Shown here piece after piece: positions 33,075 through 43,440 of a stretch of DNA of 64,000 nucleotides. The notes beneath the pieces are model-generated. The model saw nothing but the letters and a program-made list of their open reading frames with translations. It ran no database searches and was not told the origin of the DNA. How positions within the stretch are numbered: position 1 is the first letter of the stretch; each line of letters opens with the position of its first letter. Origin of the DNA: Arctopsyche grandis (Eukaryota; Arthropoda; Insecta; Trichoptera; Hydropsychidae); NCBI RefSeq assembly GCF_051622035.1, contig NC_135360.1, positions 34,055,206-34,119,205 of the forward strand. The letters are read 5' to 3'. The translations under genes were made by a program, and so were the position numbers.

Positions 33075-36000
33075 ACTGTAAGAAAAGAAACTGAATCGTT
33101 TGCGAAGTCAACCTAAAAAGAGGCCTTGTAAAAATAGGGGATTTTTCATCATTTCTTCTTGCGTTGTACCAAGTGGTTGTTTATTTTTCCAAACCGGTCA
33201 TTCTGTTTGATTCAAGCCTAAAATTGCGAATGTTCCATATAAAGCTTGTTTTCAATGGTATTTTTCCTATTATTTTTTTATAAATTACATCTCATCCATT
33301 TCTAAAAATAAGCAAAAAACCCAAAAAGTCCATCATGGTGAGGCAACCATTGTCAAAAGCAGAATTTATCCACAAGATTGGTAAATAGCGTTGTGGGGAA
33401 GGTAGAAGAATATGTATGTACGTAGGTATATAAGTTGCAAAAACTATAAATCCTGGCCGTTTGGCTGCTAACAACAACAAAAAAAAATGGTACTTTCAGG
33501 TAGAGAAGAATCGCGTGCAAAATAATCCGTGAAGCCAGTGAAGAGAATAACGAACCATTTCGACTATTCCCTTCTAAACGGACCCAAATTAAGCATTTTA
33601 TGCAGAAAATGTATATACCTGAGTATGACTAGGTACTGCAAGTTTATAAAACCGTCGAATTCCTAACCGCAAAATACATGAATTGCCAAAATACTGGGTA
33701 TTAAATAGTGTGGGGATGAGTTAACGTTGTGCGTAGTTGAAATAGAAAAGGGGTGACTCAATACTATTGAGTCATCAGCCCCCCCCCTTTATTACTACAT
33801 ATTGTACATACATATATACGAGGTTCGATCATAAAATACAACGAATTCGCGGTGTTGCAAAAAATAACCACTCTCATCTACACATTCGGTCCTTTTCAAA
33901 AACTCTAGAAATCGTGTTTTGAGATCAGTTCAAGAACTTGGCTTTTAAGACATTCGCAATTTATGCATTGAGTTACGATATCATATTTCCGAAGTCCAGT
34001 AAAAGTTTCGTGCTATTCCGCAAACTTCTTCTCAGACTTTCTTAGAATCAATAAATCAAAGATGTGTCATAGTTTTAGTTATTTCATGCACAGTACTTAA
34101 TTTATTTGTATTCATTTAACTTCACACATGTTTTTAGATAGCAAGAATAAGTTACCTTTTGAAGATGCGAGTTCAATTAGCGAGATGTCCTCCTCCAATA
34201 AAGGTAAGAATGTCTCGAATGAGAACCGTTTGACTTCTGACCTTCAATACAGTGCAAAGACATGCTCCCATTCTGGATCATACAATGGGACACGTCCTGC
34301 ACCACGGACGGACACATTTCCTGCGGAGATCATTCCTACAATAGATGAACCAACATGATCAAGATTATTATTAAATTAATAAAATAAATGCTGCATGATT
34401 AAAAACCTGGAACGTCCCCATGAGTCAACCACCCATGACGACGGAGGTCTAATCGGACCACAGTTTGTTCACGATAAGATACCACTCACAAAGAATATAA
34501 CAGTATTGTTTCGTAAGGACATCGATTGATGTGCCAGTACAAAGTATTCGATTACAATTGTATGAAAAAAAAATGATGGAAGATGGTGCGGGAATGCGTG
34601 CAAGCAGGCCAGGTATTGTGCAATATGAATAACAAAATCGACACATTTGCAACAACACACGGTCTTAAAGCTGTCGCATTACAAACATGTCCACAATCGA
34701 GTAGTATAGCCTAGAGTCTTAGACAAAAGACAGTTCCATGATGTAGAAGGGTTTCCCCCAAAGTTATTATGACGCCATGTAGGGTGATTGAACTTGATAA
34801 GAACTCCACAAGATATTCTAAACGGAATCAAAAATCAACCGGCTGTGTATACATATTTATATAATTGACTCGAGACATCGGTGAACTGAGAAGGTCAATG
34901 GCCGATTTGCCAATAGGTCATGTATCATCAATAAAACTAAAATGGATTGATGTGAGAAATGTTGGATTGAAGCATTGAATAAATCGTTGAGGTAGAATGG
35001 AATTGTTAACCAAAACATACTAGATGAACGATTCAACTCCGATGATGTTCTGGGCTTATTTCTACATTCTCTTGAATGTCATTCAATTATCTGCATCCGT
35101 CCAATCTTCGGACCATATGACACATCCATTGCCAATTATTTAGCTTCTTAACTGGCTCCAGTCATTTTTTTTTCGAATCGTTCTTCGTGACTGAGTTTTA
35201 CGATTGAAGTAATGGGGGGATGGGTGTTGTTGAAGACTAGATGAGCTTTCAAACAAAGAATATCCTGTTGACGTCTTGATTTGATCGGATCAACCTGTTG
35301 GTGATCTTCCTCTCCACCCCCATCGATCACTAAGAGTATTTTTTCAGGCTGTTCTCTACTCTTACATCCATATTTCTGAAAAACTAAACCTGAAGAACTA
35401 TACGGACAATCTGTCCTTTATCTCCGACTTCTACAGAATAGTTTCACCCCGATAAGGATTTTTTTCTAAAGTACTAAATGAATTTGGAATGCAATCAAAA
35501 ACTTTGTGGTTTATATCAAAGAAGAAGTCAACGAGTATCTTCAAAATTAACCAATCCTACATTTTTTGATCTCCAATTTTATTTGAACTTGACAGTATGA
35601 AGACACGTTAAGTTTTAAGCTGTCTTTCAGTCTTCACATTTTCGTTAGGAATCCACTCAAGATTTGTCGGCAGACAAATCTGTTTATAAATCTGTCTACG
35701 AAAGTTGCAGTAGCGAGAAATGCTACAAAAGATCCTGCTAGCGACAAATAAATCCCTTGACTTCGTTCTCTTATCAAACAATATTCCTTCGTCGAATACA
35801 TATACATAGATAAAAAAAACTTTCATGCAACCGCAATGAAGGAAAAAATTCGCTTAATTATTTAAGAACTTTTGAAACATTGAAAGACTGAGTATTTCGT
35901 CAATATCACCAGAACGATTACATTGCATCGGTTGGCAGACAAGTTAGTCATTGTTGAAAAATACCTACGACAAAACAAATTGCTAGAAACGAGTTTTAAG

Positions 36001-36570
36001 TAAGCAGACTTATGTAGAGTTCCTCAAAAATAGTACCTTCGTTTAGGTAAATGATTAATACACCATAAAAACATTGATTGGAAAATTATTCGAACCCAGA
36101 AGTAATGCATAAGTAATGCAGAATATATGCAAAGACTTAATTCGAGTAAATTACATTTGATGAATCAATAACTGTTCTAAGAAGTGACACGGAACGATAT
36201 TATGCCTACGATAGACGTGAGGAATGAAAAAATTCTCGAGTCCAAACGAATTGATCCTAATTTAGCGCAGACTGGAGGAAATTTAAAATGCACGCAACTT
36301 TAATTTCAACCGTATTGACGAGGTTTTCGTTTAGATTAAAATATCTCCGACATATCTAACTGTAAAGTACGTCATAATCAGCTGTTCGTGATAGTTGAAC
36401 GGTCGTCCGTAAGTGGCAATTAAACTGGATACATACGTCACGATCGAGCAAGATGTTGGCAACTTTGTTTCTACAATCGACGGAACTAAATGACCAACAG
36501 CCAATATTATAGATACTTAAACAATTCAGCAGCATTCGGTATTATTACTATTTAATATGTAGATACGATC
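33075..36570. other. Intergenic, no gene recognised
   Basis: This 3.5-kb stretch is AT-rich and holds a C8 homopolymer near 33781. The longest open frames are about 75 codons and carry no motif. I found no internal similarity to the other repeats in the window. Confidence 0.5.
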
Positions 36571-37137
36571 ATCAATCAAGTGCAGCCGGGGAAGTTCGCC
36601 ATTTTGCAATGCTTCAATTTTTCAAACCAAATTTTGATTGATATCAATTATTTGAGCATAGAAGAGTAAAGACATCTATCGCCGTACACGTTGAATCGAT
36701 TAAATTTAAATTATTTTGAAGATTTTACAAATTATGGGGTTTTAAAATAATTCTTTCGGCATACTAGGGAGGTTTCCAACCTTTTTGTACAAGCGAGATC
36801 AATATTCAGTATAATTAGAAGCTATCAGAAGAAGAGAAGGAGTGAGAAGCACGATCAATCAAGTGCAGCCAGGGAAGTACGCCATTTTGCAATGCTTTAA
36901 TTTTTGAAACCAAATTTTGGTTGATATAATTTATCTAAGTATAGAAGAGTAAGGAAATCTATCCATGTACACGTTGAATCGATTAAATTTAATATATTTT
37001 GAAGATATTACAAATGATGGGGTTTAAAATAATTCTTTCGGCATACTGGGGAGGTTTCCAACCTTTTATAACAAGGAGACCCGCGAGATCAATATTTAGT
37101 ATAATGAGAAGCTATCAGAAGAGGAAGTCTTGAGTGA
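36571..37137. repeat. Two-copy tandem duplication, period about 283 bp
   Basis: ATCAATCAAGTGCAGCC recurs at 36571 and 36854. The sequence between (CCATTTTGCAATGCTT, ACACGTTGAATCGATTAAAT, TTCTTTCGGCATACT, GAGATCAATATT) repeats in order in the second copy with scattered substitutions and small indels. The second copy ends near 37137-37148 with GAAGCACGATCA. There is no coding sequence. Confidence 0.85.
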
Positions 37138-37148
37138 GAAGCACGATC

Positions 37149-38074
37149 AGTTAGCCAAAGTAGCAGCCTGCAATTTACTATGTCCAAATGGTAACCAACA
37201 GTACGTATGAGTACACGAGCAGATAAGCATTGTGTACAATATAAAATCGTTCAATATGAAGAAGTGAGTCGTTGAAGAAATGTTATCTGGAGAAAATGGT
37301 ATAGCATTACTGTATACATTCTGCTTGGAATTCAAAACGCACAGAGACAATGCATAATTAGCAATAAAAGCGATTGCATTATATCCACAGTAACCCAAAA
37401 CTTCACTTCACTGATAAGAACAATCGAAACCGTATAGAATAGGATATTTCCGTTGGGTCGTGGGCGGATCAAAGATTGATCGTAACGGCTCTTTAAAAGA
37501 ACGATCATAACAACTACAGAGCGGTATAAACTCCGTTACACTTAATCAAACTCTTTTTGGTGCTTCGTCGAGGATCTCCATCTCCCTCTCTCTCTTTCTC
37601 TGTCTTCCTCTCCACAGTGCAGTTACTTGGTGGAGTAACGGTGCATCCACCGAGCTGAACATCCGCGTACTTCCAACTAGGAAACCTTCGCGTCAATCAA
37701 ATGCCAAAAGGTGAAAGTTCATAGCCAAGGTCGCATTTGTATTTGGAGCCATTCGTTAACCATTAAGCTAAAAACAGATGCAGAATTTCGCAACCAATGG
37801 GAATATTTTGACTAGACCCTTCAGAGAGAAGAGTTGCGTAACCGGTCGACCCAAATAGCACACCACACTATTGACCGACAAAAAAATATCAAATTTCAAA
37901 ATGGTAGTGTCTTCACTTCCATATGAAGGTCCTATTCTTTCTACACCCTATCTTGCTCCACAAAAGTTTTGGCTATCTTGATCATTTTCATCTGCATCCA
38001 AATGCCACATCTAATAGACTAGCGCTTTGAACCAAGTAGTTTTTTATGTTGTGCTTTGAACCAAATGATTTTAG
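37149..38074. other. Intergenic, no gene recognised
   Basis: A CT-rich tract lies at 37576-37612. No gene or repeat boundary was found. Confidence 0.45.
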
Positions 38075-38481
38075 CATATAATGCTTTGAACCGAGTGGTT
38101 GAGGGTTCAAATCCTACTGGTTTCTGCTGACCAGACCTTGGAATTTTGAGTCCAGGTCGATCGTTTCCTATCAGAGTTTGCCAATTTATTTGATTTTCAT
38201 TGAAACGGTTCCAACAATTGGCAACCTCACCTATTTTCTCGCAAAATTGTATAAAATGCTGCAAATCTATAATTTTGATCATAAATAATGGATGTTAATT
38301 GATATGTATTTACTGAATTGTTTAAAAAACAACTGCAAATATACAAATTTGACCGTAGATGTCTCTGTGGATATTAATTGATATGTATTTGTGTACTTTG
38401 CATAATACTAATATTTGTATCAAATGTACAATGTTTCTGGCCAGGAAGGCGCATTCCTGGTATTAAAGATAAAATAAAAAT
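38075..38481 (+). mobile_element. SINE-family copy with divergent head and collapsed 3' loop
   Basis: It contains GGTTCAAATCCTACTGG (B-box-like), the central CAGGTCGATCGTTTCCTATC, and ATTGAAACGGTTCC. Near 38437 the 3' hairpin is shortened to CCAGGAAGGCGCATTCCTGG, so the loop bases present in the other copies are missing. The word GCTTTGAACC occurs three times at the head (38025, 38051, 38079). Confidence 0.65.
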
Positions 38482-38504
38482 ATGTTATGGTCCATGCTGA
38501 CTTA

Positions 38505-38758
38505 GGGCGAAAACACACAGCGATGCACGTGTTTTTTTTTTAAGATACTTTTAAACATGCGAAAAAATGGGCAGTGCTTTGCACATATTCATTGAATGCC
38601 CAGCACCAAATAGACCCCTGGAGTGTTTTCGGTAAAATTGTATCCTTGCTCGATAGTGATCGATAACAGTGTATCCCATATTTGAAGAAATGTAGGAGAC
38701 CCCCCACAGCGGGGAGCCAAGCACACGATGTGCCGTTCATCGCTGTGTGTCTTCGCCC
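38505..38758. mobile_element. PIF/Harbinger-type MITE
   Basis: The terminal inverted repeats are GGGCGAAAACACACAGCGAT and its near-complement ATCGCTGTGTGTCTTCGCCC. They are flanked by TTA on both sides (38502-38504 and 38759-38761). A 3-bp TWA duplication with GGGC-type ends is the PIF/Harbinger signature. The 254-bp interior has no transposase. Confidence 0.8.
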
Positions 38759-38761
38759 TTA

Positions 38762-40466
38762 TCCTCAGATTCAAGTTTCTGTGCTATGGCGTTCACGTAG
38801 AGCTTTTAGAAGAGTTCGGTTGTGTAATGAGAAATAAATGGTCAGAACATGTGTATATGTAGGTATATTATGGTAAGAATTCCGCGTTCGCTCGGCCAAT
38901 AACGGTACACATATTCAGCTCGGATGCTGGTTTCCAACGTAACGTATCTCCCCCACTTTTGCCATCTTCGTTATTATCCACGGTTCGAGCAACAGTTTTC
39001 AACATCTAAATCAGATTTGGAAACAAACGCCGATCGGATCGGATCTTTCGAACAAAAAGATTAAAAACAGCTTCCGTTGTTCCATTGAGAGCTATCCGAT
39101 AGTGATAATGTTGATAACGTCTATTGCACGGACAAAAACTGCACTTTAGAATGCATATTCATATTGTGTGAAATCTGATCGACGATTTCGCAACCTCGTC
39201 GATGAAACATGAGTCACTTTATCAAGTTTTGACCGTATCGATTTGGAAGACATGCATATGGTTTAATTAGATGACTTGCAGTACCTTCGAATTACTAACG
39301 GCAATATATCAGTTGATTTTTCATCTACGTGGGGTAGTCCATAAACTACGTCACACTATTTTGGGTATTTTTGACCCCTCCCCTATGATCACATTTCATT
39401 CCATGTTTAAATCACCCCCTTATTTAAAACAGCGAGCAGGCTACCAAAAAATAATTTTTATTTTAATGGTTTTTGTGACGTCATATTTTATCCCATCAAA
39501 GTGTGAAGTCGTATAAGAAACAAACGAGGTATGTTTTATGACAAAAAATCAACAAACATTTCTTCATTGCATTTAGAACTGTTGACAAGAGAATACTCGC
39601 TTGATTTTGGTCGCATTGCGAATCATGTTTGCACGGGTTTTTCCCCCCATTATGGACAAATTCTAGCCCCATTTTCATTTTAATTGGAAATAGGAAAATT
39701 CTCCTACTGGTCGATGAGTTCTGCTATGAATAGACAAAAGAGTTTTGCTATCTTTAGCAGTCTTTCCTAAGCTGTGGTACGTAAAGATTGAAGGAGATAC
39801 GCGTCGTATTGTCTGATAAGCAAAATAAAACCAAAACACATCTGCAACGGTCATCTTTCATGTCTTCAAAGACAAAATAATAAACTTACATTACATTATT
39901 TTCTTTGATCAGATGACATTTTTGAATGTACATATATAAGAAATTATTTCCTAACTATAGTTCTCCTAAATGTTACAAATAATATCTAAATGCAAAATAA
40001 GTTGATGAAGCAGATTACAGGATTTTTCATTGTGTATGCATTTTGAATGTTATCCGTTCAGAATTGTATCCTATAATACTATGTAACAATTATATATATA
40101 AAATACCCTCATTTATATCAAAATTTGGGGTACGGATAAAATAATTTCTTTCAAGTGTACGCAAGTTTGAGAAGCATCGCTTCCTATCGGTCGAGAGCAA
40201 CAGGAATCGCGATTTTTTTATTCTTCTCACATCCAAGTCAACCAAAACGAGGTAAAAAAAAAAAAGATAAGACATCCTTAAAGTTACATTCACGGTAATA
40301 CCGAGTTCGACCTCGACCTCCAGCGATAAACGGTAAATAAATAGTAGTAAACAAACAAGATCCTGTGCGAATCTCCGCCATACATAGGCCGGGACATGTG
40401 CAATATTTCTCTGAATATAAACAAAATATATGCACCCATCACGACCGAAGCATAGCAAAGACATGA
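38762..40466. other. Intergenic, no gene recognised
   Basis: I see no supported coding sequence or repeat in this stretch. An open frame at 40090-40464 on the minus strand has no recognisable content. Confidence 0.5.
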
Positions 40467-40960
40467 ATGAGTTGTAAAAACACGTGGTTACACTGGGGGG
40501 AGGGGAAGGGGGGGGGATTGAATTCTTACGCCATCAGTCTCAGTGTCCTGGAGTGTGGAGTGTGGAGTGTGGTGTTTCCTGGAACGAGCACTCGGGTAAT
40601 CGGGCACTCGAGCACCCGAGCACTTTGGTTTCTGAGGTTCGTTTGTTTTCGCGGGAGATTCACTGCACTGAAGAAGCGGAAGACGGAAGACGGAAGACGG
40701 TTTGGCGCGCATTAAGTTCGAGAAGAGTGCACTGCGAGTGCGAATAAAGACGCGAGCGCGAACGGAGACGCGTCCACTCTCGCCGGCGCCCGGCGGTGGA
40801 CTGTTGTTGAAGCGTTCGAATGTTCGAATGTTCGAAGCTCGACCGTTCGGCCGTTCGCTCGCCAACTACAGCTGCCGTTCGAGCCCGTCCTACACGATAC
40901 GTCTCAACTTCGCGTCGAGTGCAAAGTCCCGCCACACACCACCAATTGTTTTGTCGCTTT
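40467..40960 (+). promoter_or_regulatory. GC/CpG-rich island, possible promoter or noncoding first exon
   Basis: Composition shifts abruptly from AT-rich to GC- and CpG-rich. The segment contains short tandem runs (GTGTGGA near 40553-40571, GGAAGAC near 40678-40699, TTCGAATG near 40816-40838) and many CGAGCAC and CGTTCG words. TCAGTCT near 40535 resembles an insect initiator. Several overlapping frames stay open simply because stops are rare here; none looks like a protein. It could be the promoter or 5' UTR of a gene with distant coding exons. I could not identify such a gene. Confidence 0.3.
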
Positions 40961-41001
40961 CGATGCTTTCATTTGTTTTTTTTTTCTTTTCAAATTTCGG
41001 T

Positions 41002-41210
41002 CGAACCATAAAATTCCCATATGCAATTTTAAAAAAGTACACTTTTCTTCAACAAAAAAATACGAATATGTCCGTTATTCGAATACGAATATTTGATATT
41101 TAAATATTTGGTCCGGAGTCTCTCAGACTGCAATAGCGGATCCAGAAAATGATCAAGAGGCATTCAAATTGAATATATAGTACGTGATTATATAAAAAAA
41201 ATATCTTGTT
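41002..41210. repeat. 209-bp direct duplication, copy 1
   Basis: It runs from CGAACCATAAAATTCCC to AATATCTTGTT and matches 41626-41834 over equal length without indels and with only a few substitutions. Confidence 0.85.
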
Positions 41211-41391
41211 CATTTCTTTTTCGTCAGTCGGCATTTACTATTGCGAGTTTCTTCACAACGTAAGGGTGCGAATTTGGTTTCAATCTAATTGAATCGAGGC
41301 TTTTGTAATAGACTAGTAGCTCTTAATTTTTTTTTCATAACTACATATAACCGAACTGAACAATTGCTTGATATTTATCATTATAAAATTC

Positions 41392-41631
41392 GGTAAACGG
41401 ACTACTAGTCATATGTGAACCAGTCACAGGACAACCGGTCGCTCTAGATCGGTCACACGTGATCACCCGTCACACTAAAACTGGTCACAAAATTAAAAAT
41501 TGGTTGAATTTTTGGGTGTGACCAATTTTCGGGTGTGACCAGTTTTAGTGTGACGAGTGATCACGTGTGACCGATCTAGTGCGACCGGTTGTCCTGTGAC
41601 CGGTTCACATTTGACTAGTAATCATCGAACC
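41392..41631. mobile_element. Long-TIR foldback element (Mutator-like candidate), copy 2
   Basis: The ends are GGTAAACGGACTACTAGTCA on the left and, reversed, GGTTCGATGATTACTAGTCA on the right. The arms are about 110 bp and complementary. It is the same family as 17075-17315 in inverted orientation. ATAAAATTC flanks both sides (41383-41391 and 41632-41640), a 9-bp match. The right flank also begins copy 2 of a 209-bp duplication, so the duplication could be coincidental. Confidence 0.75.
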
Positions 41632-41834
41632 ATAAAATTCCCATATGTAATTTTACAAAAGTACACTTTTGTTCAACAAAAAAATACGAATATGTTCGTT
41701 ATTCGAATACGAATATTTGATATTTAAATATTTGGTCCGGAGTCTCTCAGATTGCAATAGCGGATCCAGAAAATGATCAAGAGGCATTCAAATTGAAAAT
41801 ATAGTACGTGATTATATAAAAAAAATATCTTGTT
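41626..41834. repeat. 209-bp direct duplication, copy 2
   Basis: This is the second copy of 41002-41210, starting 624 bp later. It begins within the last six bases of the foldback element at 41392-41631. Confidence 0.85.
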
Positions 41835-42564
41835 AAAAACCCTAGGCCATAAATTTTAAGGACTTATTTTTTGATAGTTAAAACGAGGACTTTGAATAAT
41901 CAAAACACATGTATTTATGCATATATGTATTTATATGATATTAAATTCGTCCAAGAGAGGGTAGTCGGTAGGTAGACCCATGGTCAGACTCATGTTGAGG
42001 ATTTTATAGGTTGACTTCATTTACCCTTTTAAATGACTATATTAATGATAACAATAATAAATAATTTATTGAGCCCACTTCGGTTCTTGTAAAGACCATT
42101 TTTAGTAATAGCCGCCTCATGTGATATGTTTAGTAAAAGATACGTAAATAAACAATGATCTGTGGGCGGAAAGTTCGCAACATTTTGATTTGTACGTGTC
42201 TTTCAACAATGGTATCTTTATCTTTTTACAAGCTTTTTATTAGTTCCGCTATATGAGTTAGATGAAATTATTATTCTCTCATTATACAAAATTTTGTATT
42301 TCGATTTAGAATCACCGTTGTAAATGGAAAATTCTGTCCGGTGGCACTTTTGCTTGGCTAATATGATATTAGTAATATCATCAAACAATTAAACTATTTG
42401 CTTCATATACATACATACATATGTATATATGTACAAATATTTAGGGCCGCGCCTACCATATATACAAATGTGTACAACGCGCACAGGCAGACAAAAGAAA
42501 TGAGCAGAAAAAATTATATTCCTTAAAAAAAAACAAAACAAGACTTCGTACTTTTTAAAATGCA
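41835..42564. other. Intergenic, no gene recognised
   Basis: AT-rich, with an ACAT/GTAT palindromic microsatellite at about 42411-42432. Nothing else was identified. Confidence 0.5.
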
Positions 42565-43440
42565 TTTAGGTTGTCTTGTTGAATACTTGCGGTTTGCTCT
42601 TGCAAGTTACAACTTGTAACAAACCCGAACTTTAATTCGGGGAAATAGCGGGATAGCAGGTATAGCTTCGATCCGCATAGAGCTCATTATTTTATGTTCT
42701 ATTATCTTTGTGACCGCCAGATGTGTTTCTTCAAAGATGTTGAGTATTGGTTGGTCATCGAAAAAATGTCCTGATGTGGGATTGGAGGTAATAACTAGAG
42801 GTCGGAATCCGAAGGGGCCGGAAACGTGCCGCCTATTGTTCAATTGTAAATGCTTTGTAAAAATGGTTCGGCAAACCTTTAACAATGCATTTACAATCTT
42901 TGAACAATAAACAGCCCCTTCTGATTCCGGGCTCTAGTAATAACTAAATGCCGGATCCACAGCCCGCCGTTTATTGCTCAATTGTTGTAAATGCTATTGT
43001 TCAATTGTTGTAAAAGGTTCGCCCAACCTTTCTTTTTGTACTCTAGCTTTATAAATATAGCCAAACCTCCCCGATTCCTGGAAAAAGCACTGTCTCTCTC
43101 CGCAGTCTAGTAATAACTAGAGGTAGGATAGTCACAGTGCTATCCATTGTTCGGCAAACCTTTAACAATGCATTTACAACCTTTGGACAAGCCCCCTCAG
43201 GCTCCGGTGACTAGTAATAACACTATATTTTCATGAATGAACTTGAAAACTTTCAGTCTCTCTTGTCGTCTGGTCCTGTTCAGAACTAAACGTTTGGTTT
43301 TCTTTCTGTTTTTCTGGTTAATCTTTATTTTCTACACTATTATACCCCGATTTATATAAATGCTGATAAAATTAAAGAGCAGCCGATTTAAGTTTGCACA
43401 CAAGCGGCTGAACTCTTGGGTGCGGTCCTGCAGTTATTGA
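42565..43440 (+). repeat. Unclassified interspersed repeat, copy 2 (plus), with MITE cluster
   Basis: It aligns in order with the reverse complement of 25160-25665 once the MITE cluster 42796-43213 and one flanking target copy are removed. It ends near the block TGCTGATAAAATTAAAGAGC and CACACAAGCGGCTGAACTC. Its class is unknown. Confidence 0.7.
42788..43221. mobile_element. Serial array of three hAT-like MITEs with four identical 8-bp target copies
   Basis: GTAATAAC occurs at 42788-42795, 42937-42944, 43110-43117 and 43214-43221. The units are 42796-42936 (TAGAGG...GCTCTA), 42945-43109 (TAAATGCCGG...GTCTA) and 43118-43213 (TAGAGGTAGG...GTGACTA). The middle unit is of the subfamily at 28070 and 58330 and contains an internal duplication of ATTGTTCAATTGTTGTAAA. 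All are noncoding. Confidence 0.88.

Noticed and set aside
40467-41103. Overlapping long frames on both strands in the GC-rich island
   Set aside because: Stops are rare in GC-rich sequence; the translations are Arg/Ser-rich, conflict with each other and show no domain.
41002-41834. Miniature LTR retrotransposon (TRIM) suggested by 209-bp direct repeats
   Set aside because: The repeats do not start TG and end CA, and there is no primer-binding site or polypurine tract next to them.
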